Source: a virus. Taken from it: 22,379 nucleotides of DNA. Below the pieces are notes generated by a model that made no database searches, had not been told where the DNA came from, and saw only the letters and a list, made by a program, of their open reading frames with translations. Every line of letters starts with the position of its first letter. The stretch's first letter is position 1. A program made the position numbers and the translations under genes. Positions 1-6,755 of the stretch are shown in pieces. The stretch spans positions 1 to 22,379 of the IMG/VR virus record IMGVR_UViG_3300037258_000873; one strand, written 5' to 3'.

Positions 1-101
1 GCCACGTTTGTGGCCAACCTATCCCGGCGCTCTTGATGAGCACGACCCGCCTTCCGATACGTACTCGGTCGACCTGTTCAGCACACATTAGGAGCACCAT
101 C

Positions 102-377
102 ATGAATATCGAAATTCTCGAATCGCTACCGTCCCGGGAAATTCTAGCTCAGCGACTGGAGAAGCAGCGCGATCGGCTCTTCTATGCCGACGGCATCATC
201 GGAACCGTTCTAACGACGCTTAGAGACACTGATCTCGAAAATGGCTCGCTAAGCAGTCGTGACGTCTGCCATGTCCGCTTTGCTCTCAAGGCGGCTCAGG
301 AAATGGTCGACGATGTAGCCGGCCAGCTTGAAACAGATGTTGCCCTAGATGTCGCGACGGCGGAGGAACAGTCATGA
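102..377 (+). CDS. small helical protein of unknown function (91 aa), first gene of a three-gene operon
   Basis: I do not recognise this family. The product is short, acidic and probably all-helical, with no signal peptide or membrane segment and one cysteine. I chose the ATG at 102 over the in-frame ATGs at 33 and 36 because an AGGAG ribosome binding site lies at 90-94, seven bases ahead of it. The stop overlaps the start of the next gene by four bases (ATGA at 374), and the second and third genes overlap in the same way, so all three are probably co-translated. The promoter is not obvious within the 101 bases upstream. Small stacked genes like this are typical of integrated elements and phages, but no function can be inferred. 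Confidence 0.7.
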   Translation: MNIEILESLPSREILAQRLEKQRDRLFYADGIIGTVLTTLRDTDLENGSLSSRDVCHVRFALKAAQEMVDDVAGQLETDVALDVATAEEQS

Positions 378-616
378 GCGCCGTAACGCCAATCATCCCG
401 CCATCTGAAGCCCTCCACGCCCTGGACGATGCCAGCATTCACCTCGGTCATGCTGGAGCCGTCGCCGATCTTGTCAAAGTCTTGGGTGATGCCGACGACG
501 CACTGGGCGCCGCGTTTAGTGGCCTCTGGAAGCACTCGCTCCATGAGGCACTGCACTGTGTGCAGTGGCATATCGCCGAGGCGTCCAAGCTGATCGAAAA
601 GGTCCCACGCAAATGA
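374..616 (+). CDS. small protein of unknown function (80 aa), second gene of the operon
   Basis: The ATG at 374 lies inside the end of the preceding gene (ATGA overlap), which implies translational coupling rather than an independent ribosome binding site. The product is a soluble, probably helical protein rich in Ala, Leu, His and Asp; its middle holds a run of alternating hydrophobic and acidic residues (around residues 15-45). It ends in a basic tail (VPRK). In size and composition it resembles the first gene's product, so the two may form a complex; that is inference only. No catalytic motif is visible. Confidence 0.65.
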   Translation: MSAVTPIIPPSEALHALDDASIHLGHAGAVADLVKVLGDADDALGAAFSGLWKHSLHEALHCVQWHIAEASKLIEKVPRK

Positions 617-954
617 AAACGCCAAAGCGCGACCGAGGCAGCGCAGTCGCTTCAAAGTGTGGGGTTAGCTTCCGAAAAGCGCCCGACGCTGATACTTGCA
701 TGGAGATGCTCGCGGAAATCATTTTGGAATCGCGTGCCGTCGCCGAATCCCTGCCCGAAGGAGAGTGTCGGCCCCACGCCGAACTTACGTGGCGGTACTA
801 CGCCGTCTCAGACCGGCTTCGAAAAGTGCAAGGTTTGGCTGGGCATCAAAGCGATGACCGCGAGCCCGTGATTCCTGACACTGTCGCGATGTGGGCGTGG
901 TATGCAATGGGCCAGCCAAGCCATCAGGAATGGCATACGCGTTGGGCGCTGTGA
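613..954 (+). CDS. small protein of unknown function (113 aa), third gene of the operon
   Basis: The reading frame is open from 565, but the ATG at 613 overlaps the stop of the preceding gene by four bases (ATGA), matching the junction before it, so I place the start there. The N-terminus is basic (MKTPKRDRGS). The centre is helical (residues about 30-80), and the C-terminus is rich in Trp and His (MWAWYAMGQPSHQEWHTRW). No known domain is recognised. Twenty-two bases after the stop lies a strong GC-rich hairpin (977-996), which may end the transcript or separate this operon from the next gene. Confidence 0.65.
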   Translation: MKTPKRDRGSAVASKCGVSFRKAPDADTCMEMLAEIILESRAVAESLPEGECRPHAELTWRYYAVSDRLRKVQGLAGHQSDDREPVIPDTVAMWAWYAMGQPSHQEWHTRWAL

Positions 955-976
955 TCGGATACAAGCCCGGCGCCCG

Positions 977-996
977 CGGCCGGGCCTCTCCGGCCG
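977..996. terminator. GC-rich hairpin after the three-gene operon
   Basis: Perfect 7-bp arms (CGGCCGG / CCGGCCG) around a 6-base loop, between the stop at 954 and the next start at 1018. There is no downstream T tract, so it may be a factor-assisted terminator or a structure affecting translation of the next gene. Confidence 0.4.
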
Positions 997-1017
997 GTAT
1001 TGAGTGATAATCCAAGC

Positions 1018-1881
1018 ATGACCAGCGCACCGGCGTTCGCACGACTGATCATGCCCAGAGGCATCGAGCTGGAACCCGGCGCCGACGGCGGAGCTTGGCG
1101 CTTCGCAACCACGCGCACGCTTCTTGGAAGCAACGAATTAGAGCAGCTCGGAACTCCAATTCTCGCTATGGATGTTCATAATCCGCAATCTTGGGTGCTG
1201 ATACACGCGCGCGGCAGTGTTGTGCAACGTAGTCTTTTGACCGACTCCATCAATGCCCGCAACCTACAGCACATCAGGAATCTCTCGTATCACCTAGGTG
1301 CCGTCTCCTATCACTGCACTGAGCTTGCCTTGGTGTACGCAGATCTATGTCGCGACCTGACGAACATCAACACGCGTTTGCCTGACGGGCGTCACGCAAC
1401 TCATACCACCTTCGGAGGGGCCGAGGATGCGTACTACGAATTCGATGCCTGCGTGACGGCTGCTCGGCGCATTTATAGCGCCTTACGAGAGCCGCTCTGG
1501 ACATTTCTGCACAGCCGGCATGGCAATTGCCCGTCCGACCTCGAAACAGTATTAGATTTGGCGGATCGACTGCCGTCCGATTTGCGTGAGGCCATTACTG
1601 CAAGTTGGAAATATATGGGGCAACGTGCCCGCGCTTACAGGAACAGTATTGAGCACTACGTGCCTGTCGATTTCGGAATGTCCAGCGCGAGCATGGCAAA
1701 ACTTTCAACGGGTGTCTGGTCCGCGCAGATTCGGATTCCCGACAACCCGGAAGCCAACTCGCGACGATTGTTCACCTACGCGCAGAACCTAGATGCGCTG
1801 GAATTCTGCCGAGAACTCGCGAGCGCTCTTTCGACATTGCTACGCCAGGTGGTCGATACCATCGCGGCAACAGGCGGATAG
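1018..1881 (+). CDS. HEPN-like protein of unknown function (287 aa)
   Basis: Soluble protein with no signal peptide. The C-terminal half is helical and contains an R-x4-H motif within RAYRNSIEHY (near residue 205), preceded by a helix with EFDACVTAARRIY. This arrangement resembles HEPN-superfamily proteins, many of which are RNases in toxin-antitoxin or anti-phage systems. The N-terminal third is not recognised. I chose the ATG at 1018; a TTG at 1000 would add six residues and neither has a clear ribosome binding site. There is no obvious antitoxin neighbour, although the three small genes upstream are on the same strand. The HEPN assignment rests on one short motif and helical context, so the fold is a suggestion, while the gene itself is well supported by its length and codon pattern. 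Confidence 0.7.
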   Translation: MTSAPAFARLIMPRGIELEPGADGGAWRFATTRTLLGSNELEQLGTPILAMDVHNPQSWVLIHARGSVVQRSLLTDSINARNLQHIRNLSYHLGAVSYHCTELALVYADLCRDLTNINTRLPDGRHATHTTFGGAEDAYYEFDACVTAARRIYSALREPLWTFLHSRHGNCPSDLETVLDLADRLPSDLREAITASWKYMGQRARAYRNSIEHYVPVDFGMSSASMAKLSTGVWSAQIRIPDNPEANSRRLFTYAQNLDALEFCRELASALSTLLRQVVDTIAATGG

Positions 1882-2186
1882 TCGCGAACGGGCGTGGCGT
1901 CGAGCTCGGTCGAGATTCGTCACGACTCGTGCGCTCGCGCGCTTTCGGCATCTACCGCAATTGCCCTGAAATTCTTGATTCGGTGGGCGAGATATCGATC
2001 TGTCGGCGCTCGCCGTCCTTCGAGCAGAAAAAGGCGCCGATACGGCTGCTGAACTCAGCGATCCGCTAGCCCTCATCGAGCTTCCGCAGCATGGCCGTCG
2101 AGCAGCCCGCACTATGTATGGTCTCAATCGCCTACAGTCGGCCGTTGCAAATAACGGCTGCCCCGGAGCGACGCGCTTTGCTGGAT
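1882..2186. other. non-coding or decayed stretch between convergent genes
   Basis: About 300 bases between the 3' ends of a plus-strand and a minus-strand gene. Reading the minus strand from about 2096 to 1958 gives a frame of coding-like composition interrupted by an in-frame TAG, which could be a remnant of a lost gene, but I cannot identify it. I see no clear terminator or repeat here. Confidence 0.3.
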
Positions 2187-3020
2187 TTACGGTTGATCAA
2201 TCGTGGCAGCGCAAGTGAGGTCTCCGGAACCGGCACAGCTCAAGGTGACAGTTCCGGCAATGCTGGCACCGCATATCTCCCCGACAGACATCTGGCGAGG
2301 GAAACCGCAGCCATCCACAGTAATGAGGCATTCCGCTGGAGTCGGAGCGGCCGGCTGGTCAGAGGAGGCTTGCTCGCACTTTATTGTTGCAGGGCCTTGG
2401 ATAGCTGCTGAACCTGATACCGAGATTTGGCCGAGATTCTTAGTGTATGCCCGGATGGTTTGCGTCGAATTAGAACCGGTAGGAGGCACATATCCATCAT
2501 CACAACCTGCGCCGGCATTCCCGGACGGGTTGGCCGCTGATGGCGTCCACGCAAAGTCTTGGCTAACCGATTGACCATGCTTTGAACACAAGTGCCCTCC
2601 AACGTCGGACATAGAATAGGTCCGGCCATCCTGATATTTGGCGAACATTTTCACATTGAAATCCCACTGGTCGTCTTCGGTTGCCGCGATGGTCACTCGG
2701 ATAGTGCATTGTGCAATGTCAATTAGCGCAAGCGTCTCAATTGATTCGTCGAAGGGAAGGTTATACCAGCCGGTGTCGGTATCTTTGTCCCAGTAGTTAG
2801 GGCCAAAACGTTCGTTGTGATCATAGTCAGATGCGATCGTTTTGCCGGCGCAGATCACTGCCGTACGCACCCCCGTGTCCCAATCCTTGTCATCGTCCGT
2901 AGTGTGGTAGTTGTAGTTCAGGACGATAAGCCCTTTGGGTATATGGGGCGCACTGCGGCTAGAGCAAGCGAAAAGAATGAGCGACGACAGGACCGCCAAG
3001 TAATGCAATCGTAGTTTCAT
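2187..3020 (-). CDS. secreted lipoprotein of unknown function (277 aa)
   Basis: The N-terminus is a lipoprotein signal: a short basic start, a hydrophobic core and the lipobox LFAC with the acylated cysteine at residue 19, followed by serines (not an Asp at +2, so outer-membrane sorting is plausible in a Gram-negative host). The mature part has many Asp, Gly, Tyr and Trp residues and about ten cysteines, mostly in the C-terminal half, suggesting disulfides in the periplasm or at the surface. It is likely a beta-rich fold, but no family is recognised. The ATG at 3020 has no strong ribosome binding site. It is transcribed opposite to its neighbours and appears to be a single-gene unit. Confidence 0.75.
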   Translation of the reverse strand: MKLRLHYLAVLSSLILFACSSRSAPHIPKGLIVLNYNYHTTDDDKDWDTGVRTAVICAGKTIASDYDHNERFGPNYWDKDTDTGWYNLPFDESIETLALIDIAQCTIRVTIAATEDDQWDFNVKMFAKYQDGRTYSMSDVGGHLCSKHGQSVSQDFAWTPSAANPSGNAGAGCDDGYVPPTGSNSTQTIRAYTKNLGQISVSGSAAIQGPATIKCEQASSDQPAAPTPAECLITVDGCGFPRQMSVGEICGASIAGTVTLSCAGSGDLTCAATIDQP

Positions 3021-3262
3021 GGGTGTATGGTCTCATTTGACATTCGCATCGAACTCAACGGCCTCTCCTTGTCCCGGCGGAAGGGGGTTGGGCCAGCCTT
3101 CTCCGAGTTTCTCGTCGCTACGTGATCACCGCTTAGAAACGGTCCCCATAGGTGCGGCCGGCAGGCAGCGATTAATATGTGCGCTTACCAAACGCCCCGT
3201 CAACTGATACATGCTTAAGCACGCCGGAACACGCAATAAGTTGGAATTGTGACTCAGACGTC

Positions 3263-3279
3263 GCAGCGAACATCGCTGC
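3263..3279. promoter_or_regulatory. 7-bp perfect inverted repeat, possible operator
   Basis: GCAGCGA - ACA - TCGCTGC. No T tract follows on either strand, so a protein-binding site is as likely as a terminator. It lies about 240 bases upstream of both the lipoprotein start and the small ORF at 3506. Confidence 0.3.
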
Positions 3280-3322
3280 CTACACTTGTCCGCTCTGTAC
3301 TCACAAGCTGTCAGCACATCAG

Positions 3323-3343
3323 TTACCGATAGTTGACGGATAA
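3323..3343 (+). repeat. 21-bp direct repeat, copy 1
   Basis: Begins TTACCGATAG and ends GATAA; it matches the copy at 4437-4457 at 19 of 21 positions. Both copies lie in intergenic DNA upstream of genes for secreted proteins. Confidence 0.5.
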
Positions 3344-3505
3344 CTACGTTCGGCTGGCTGGCGTCCCTGCTCTTTAGTGCTGACGCGCAGATAGCCGATC
3401 GCCTCTTTCATTTCCTGACCCCCGTCCTGAATCGTAATCATTTCTGCTCTATCGGAGCAGTTATGCGAGTGCAGAAGGCGTTCAGCATCGGTATAGGCTT
3501 ACGAC

Positions 3506-3649
3506 GTGAAGAAGATTCGCAAACCCAAGTCAAAACCCGAGCCCGTCGATGCGGTCATTAACGCCTATTGTTGGCTGCATGACGGCCGCCGGCGCTGGAA
3601 TCGAAAGCCCGTGAGGCAGTGCAATAGTGTGCGCGACCGCAAGAATTAG
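3506..3649 (+). CDS. possible very small basic protein (47 aa)
   Basis: An open frame starting at GTG (3506) and ending at TAG (3649) encodes a Lys/Arg-rich peptide starting (M)KKIRKPKSKPEP, with two cysteines and an aromatic centre (NAYCWLHDGRRRWN). The amino-acid pattern looks more like a gene than noise, but the ribosome binding site is weak and I do not recognise it. It would be followed by the secreted-protein gene at 3698. Confidence 0.35.
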   Translation: MKKIRKPKSKPEPVDAVINAYCWLHDGRRRWNRKPVRQCNSVRDRKN

Positions 3650-3697
3650 TCATGCCATGACCCCAGACATGAGGCCAGCGCGTAGCATTCCGTTGGC

Positions 3698-4390
3698 ATG
3701 ACATATGTTAGACAATGGCTATTTTCGGCATGCCTGCTGCTACTAGCGCCTTTGCCAGCGGGCGCATTTTGTACGCCCCGCGTTGCGCCGATCATTGGCG
3801 AACCAAGATCCTATTCCCTTGCATACATTGACGCACTGATCGAACTTCGAACTGCGATCTCGCATATGAAGGAGCTGGACACAGCAAAGACGGCCACAGA
3901 CGCCATCGTTTCATTCAGAGAGACCGAAGACGGATTCGAATGTGCGAATAGCTACCTGAAGCCCTATCAGGCAAGCCCAGAAGAATTCATACAGGCCAGC
4001 GCACAATTGTTTGCCGTGGCAATGACGGAGTTGGCAGAGTCGGTCGAAGGATTTCGTCAAGAATATAAGCGACTCATCGACGGAATAAACGAAAAGCCGT
4101 CAGAGCACGCGGAGCTGGCAGCAGCTCTAACTGTCAAAGGCGATGATGCCTGGCATGTGGAGTTTAAGGCTACCGAATGCTTGCTCTATTCGCTGATAGG
4201 GTTCGACGATAAAAAGACGCAGCAACTGAAATTGACCGCTGCCGACCGCGACGCGATGGTGGCCAAGTTAAAGGCGACATTTGGCGACGTACCGCACGCA
4301 AAGGGAGCCTTGTTCGGCGTCGAAGGTTCCGTGACGATGCTGCTCAATTTCCTAACCGACAAGGATCGGCGGACCGCCGACGGAACATAG
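3698..4390 (+). CDS. secreted protein of unknown function (230 aa)
   Basis: A classical signal peptide is visible: MTYVRQ, a hydrophobic core (WLFSACLLLLAPLP) and a likely signal peptidase I site after AGA near residue 23. The mature part is helical and acidic, with three cysteines, one of them immediately after the predicted cleavage site and one each in the middle and late part. It has no transmembrane segment after the signal, so it should be periplasmic. The family is not recognised. The ATG at 3698 lacks a strong ribosome binding site. The gene is followed by an intergenic region with the second copy of a 21-bp repeat and then another secreted-protein gene, so this is part of a small envelope-directed cargo group. 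Confidence 0.7.
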   Translation: MTYVRQWLFSACLLLLAPLPAGAFCTPRVAPIIGEPRSYSLAYIDALIELRTAISHMKELDTAKTATDAIVSFRETEDGFECANSYLKPYQASPEEFIQASAQLFAVAMTELAESVEGFRQEYKRLIDGINEKPSEHAELAAALTVKGDDAWHVEFKATECLLYSLIGFDDKKTQQLKLTAADRDAMVAKLKATFGDVPHAKGALFGVEGSVTMLLNFLTDKDRRTADGT

Positions 4391-4436
4391 TTGGCAGAAG
4401 GCCCGTGGCGTGATGTGCTGCCTAAAGCGTACCTAA

Positions 4437-4457
4437 TTACCGATAGCTGACCGATAA
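4437..4457 (+). repeat. 21-bp direct repeat, copy 2
   Basis: Second copy of the element at 3323-3343 (two mismatches). It lies 79 bases before the start of the DUF3761 gene, in the region expected to hold that gene's promoter. Confidence 0.5.
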
Positions 4458-4535
4458 GCAAGCGGCCGCCTTGCCTCAATCGGGCGTACACTGTGCGACA
4501 ACCTCTCGAATCGAAGAGGCTCAGGGGAATTTTCA

Positions 4536-4817
4536 GTGAAGCAGCTAGCGATTGCGCTTCTGTGGCTGTGGCTGGGCGCTGCAGCAGCGATCCATTCTGA
4601 CGACACGCCGGCTCCGAAGGCGACCAACGAGTCGCAGCTCCTTGAGCATGGGCACTACGTCAACAAGGATGGGGTTGTCGTTCATTCGCCCGCGCACACG
4701 GTATCAGGCGCTGCACCCGCAGGCGCCACCGCCAAGTGTCGCGACGGCACATTCAGTTTCAGCCAGCATCACAGCGGTACATGCTCACACCACGGCGGGG
4801 TAGCCAATTGGCTGTAG
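4536..4817 (+). CDS. secreted DUF3761-family protein (93 aa)
   Basis: Starts at GTG (4536) with an AGGGGA ribosome binding site about nine bases upstream. The first 19 or so residues form a signal peptide (MKQLAIALLWLWLGAAAA). The C-terminal 26 residues carry the signature of the DUF3761 family: a cysteine followed by RDGT, then SxS, then GTCSHHGGV and a terminal Trp. The family is common in proteobacteria as small secreted proteins of unknown role; the conserved Cys pair and His-His suggest a disulfide or metal site, which is inference. Its length is normal for the family and it appears complete. Its TAG stop overlaps the GTG start of the next gene by one base. Confidence 0.85.
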   Translation: MKQLAIALLWLWLGAAAAIHSDDTPAPKATNESQLLEHGHYVNKDGVVVHSPAHTVSGAAPAGATAKCRDGTFSFSQHHSGTCSHHGGVANWL

Positions 4818-5353
4818 TGGAACCAACGAGGCGCTGTCCTTACTGCGCTGAGGAAGTGCTGGCCGCTGCAATCAAGTGCAAGCACTGCGGCTCCGACATT
4901 TCTGCACCCACAGGCCGGCAGGACGCGCCACCGGCAGCTCAGGCTACCACTGATCTCGTGGCGCAGATTCCGCGTCGACTTGAGAAACGCCTGGCGCTGA
5001 TCTTGGAGCCGAGTGAGGTGGTGCGCGTGAAGCTTCGTGGAGTCTTTGCGGAAGCTCTTATCTGCACAGACCGGCGTGTCCTAATCCTGAAAGCCGGCTA
5101 CATGACTGGACATCTCTTCGGCGCCAGCATCTTTCAGACTCCGTATCGAAATATCACTTCCGCCCAAGTGAATACGCACTTGCTGAGCGGCTATTTCGAG
5201 ATTTCCGCTGGCGGCGTGCAGAACGTTGCGACTAGCTACTGGGGCACCGGAAAGAATAGCGCAGCATACAGAGACAACTGTGTTTCGCTGAACCGGACAA
5301 TGTTCAAGCGATTTCAGAGCGCCGCAAACTACATTACGTCCATGTGCCGGTAA
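4817..5353 (+). CDS. zinc-ribbon plus bacterial PH domain protein (178 aa)
   Basis: Residues 7-24 form a short zinc ribbon (CPYC, ten residues, CKHC). After a Pro/Ala/Thr-rich linker, residues about 55-165 resemble a bacterial pleckstrin-homology domain, including the typical strands CTDRRVLILKAG and the following FG and Y-x-N-I-T turns. Such proteins are usually cytoplasmic or membrane-peripheral and of unknown function. I place the start at the GTG at 4817, which overlaps the stop of the DUF3761 gene; an ATG at 4781 and a TTG at 4808 are in frame and possible. The zinc ribbon immediately follows the chosen start, so little is lost with any choice. Co-transcription with the upstream gene is likely. 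Confidence 0.75.
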   Translation: MEPTRRCPYCAEEVLAAAIKCKHCGSDISAPTGRQDAPPAAQATTDLVAQIPRRLEKRLALILEPSEVVRVKLRGVFAEALICTDRRVLILKAGYMTGHLFGASIFQTPYRNITSAQVNTHLLSGYFEISAGGVQNVATSYWGTGKNSAAYRDNCVSLNRTMFKRFQSAANYITSMCR

Positions 5354-5401
5354 TCACAAACACGAAGTCCCGGGACGATCGATAAAGACAGGAGTCGTGC
5401 G

Positions 5402-6169
5402 GTGTCACCAGAGGAACAGCCACCCAACCCACCAAACGCCAATCCAGATGGGAATGATGGCGCTCATAGCTACGATGAACCCGAGAAGGGTCAATCTGGG
5501 CCATCCCCAGACAATCATTGCTACCCCAACGCCCCACAGCAACGCTACTGGAAGAGCCCACAAAACCGAGTGGCTTTTGCAACGCTGGTAATCATATTTT
5601 TTACCTTCTGCGTTTACGCAGTTCAGTCGTGCATCTTCAGCAATCAACTCAATGTATCTAAGAGAGCCACCGACGACGCTCACGCGACGAATATCGCCAA
5701 TCTGAGGGCCTGGATCGGTCCAACTGGTGCTACTAGCGACACACCTATTTTGAACAAAGAACTGAGAATCGCGATTCGATACGCGAATAGCGGAAAAGAG
5801 CCGGCGATTCACACCACATTTGCCAGCAATGGCTTCACCAGCACCTATAGCGACGAAAATTCGACGGCTCTTTTGGGAGCGGTCAATACCTATCTCGATG
5901 GGTGTAAAGCAGGAAAACAGAAGGTCACGGAATTGGGTGCAGCGTACCCGGCGGCCGGAAACAACACCTATACAGCTTTTTCCTATTTCCCTCCCGCAGA
6001 TATTGATCAGAGTGTCATCGACGGCACCAAGAGGCTTGCTGTCACAGGATGCTTCACGTATGTCACACAAGGGGCGGTTCATCACAGCACGTTCTGCTTC
6101 TCCTGGAGGGCCAAGACCAGTGACCTTAAAGATTGGTACTTTTGCCCCGCAGGGAACGACGCCGACTAA
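5402..6169 (+). CDS. single-pass membrane protein of unknown function (255 aa)
   Basis: The GTG at 5402 follows an AGGAG site by nine bases. The first 50 residues are polar and rich in Pro, Asn and Asp and should be cytoplasmic. Residues about 57-79 form one transmembrane helix. The remaining 175 residues are predicted extracytoplasmic, starting with the motif NLRAWIG and containing several cysteines and many Thr/Tyr/Ala, suggesting a beta-rich domain. Proteins with one helix followed by an RAW[IV]G motif recur in phages and mobile elements without an assigned function. A long open frame on the opposite strand (5405-6253) is a shadow. It is the last plus-strand cargo gene and converges with the tail module. 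Confidence 0.7.
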   Translation: MSPEEQPPNPPNANPDGNDGAHSYDEPEKGQSGPSPDNHCYPNAPQQRYWKSPQNRVAFATLVIIFFTFCVYAVQSCIFSNQLNVSKRATDDAHATNIANLRAWIGPTGATSDTPILNKELRIAIRYANSGKEPAIHTTFASNGFTSTYSDENSTALLGAVNTYLDGCKAGKQKVTELGAAYPAAGNNTYTAFSYFPPADIDQSVIDGTKRLAVTGCFTYVTQGAVHHSTFCFSWRAKTSDLKDWYFCPAGNDAD

Positions 6170-6261
6170 TACGGCCAATAGGACCAGCGGCGCCGGGTAG
6201 GCGTACCTTACTTGCGAGCGCGTTGTCACGCCGATTCTATTGCGACTCGCCATGACCGCTA

Positions 6262-6753
6262 TTAGCCGTCGCCAAAGTAGTCCGCGCCAAGTTCGCTCAC
6301 TACCTCGCCATCGACGATCGCCTCCACCAGCGCTCGACCAATGATCTTCTCGACCTTGTTGCGATTGTTGAAAACCGCCGGCCCCATTACCGGGCGCGGA
6401 GGCATCTTGGAAGTGCCGAACTCGTGGTAGACCATAGTGGGGTCGGTCGAGCCAACGATGCCCTCGTTACCCTCGACCTCGTGGCTGAAGCTGTGCTGTA
6501 GATCGCCCTCGCGAAGTAGGGGCGCATCGGCCGGGTAGCCCAGGCGAGCCTTTTCCGCCTCTGTGCTGTCGGCCAGGGGAGCCCATTCGGGAAATCGGCC
6601 CGCCGCTTCCTGGTAGTGGCCGATCTGCTGCTCGGCGTCGGTCTGAATGATCTGCAACGCCTTTTCGAGGCCGTGCTCGGTATGTTTGTGCAGTTCATGC
6701 TTGAGCACGACTAGGTGCTCGGCGAAGGCGAGAACGCTCTCGAACTCTCTCAC
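6262..6753 (-). CDS. HK97 gp10-like phage tail-completion/neck protein (163 aa)
   Basis: The C-terminal half contains the signature of the HK97-gp10 family: a Tyr-His-Glu-Phe-Gly-Thr run followed by MPPRPVMGPA. These proteins act at the head-tail connection or in tail assembly of siphoviruses. The reading frame is open far upstream, but translation most likely starts at the GTG at 6753, two bases after the stop of the tape-measure gene; the upstream part of the frame is antisense-like sequence inside the tape measure. In most siphoviruses this gene lies upstream of the tape measure with the head-tail joining genes; here it lies downstream, an unusual order. The N-terminus is a long amphipathic helix rich in His and Glu. 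Confidence 0.8.
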   Translation of the reverse strand: MREFESVLAFAEHLVVLKHELHKHTEHGLEKALQIIQTDAEQQIGHYQEAAGRFPEWAPLADSTEAEKARLGYPADAPLLREGDLQHSFSHEVEGNEGIVGSTDPTMVYHEFGTSKMPPRPVMGPAVFNNRNKVEKIIGRALVEAIVDGEVVSELGADYFGDG

Positions 6754-6755
6754 GG

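Larger units (their letters stand above)
3021..3505. other. intergenic region with a hairpin and one copy of a 21-bp repeat
   Basis: No convincing gene is present in this stretch between the divergent lipoprotein gene and a small plus-strand ORF. Short open frames at 3019-3207 (plus) and 3126-3317 (minus) overlap each other and look like chance. It does hold a perfect hairpin (3263-3279) and a repeat copy (3323-3343), listed separately, and must contain the promoter for the lipoprotein. Confidence 0.5.

Noticed and set aside
10-17. GTGGCCAA at the left edge as the opposite end of the element
   Set aside because: A single 8-base match is expected by chance in a window this size and no tRNA sequence accompanies it.
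5405-6253. 282-aa minus-strand ORF
   Set aside because: It is the mirror of the membrane protein at 5402-6169, which has a ribosome binding site, a sensible topology and a better amino-acid pattern.
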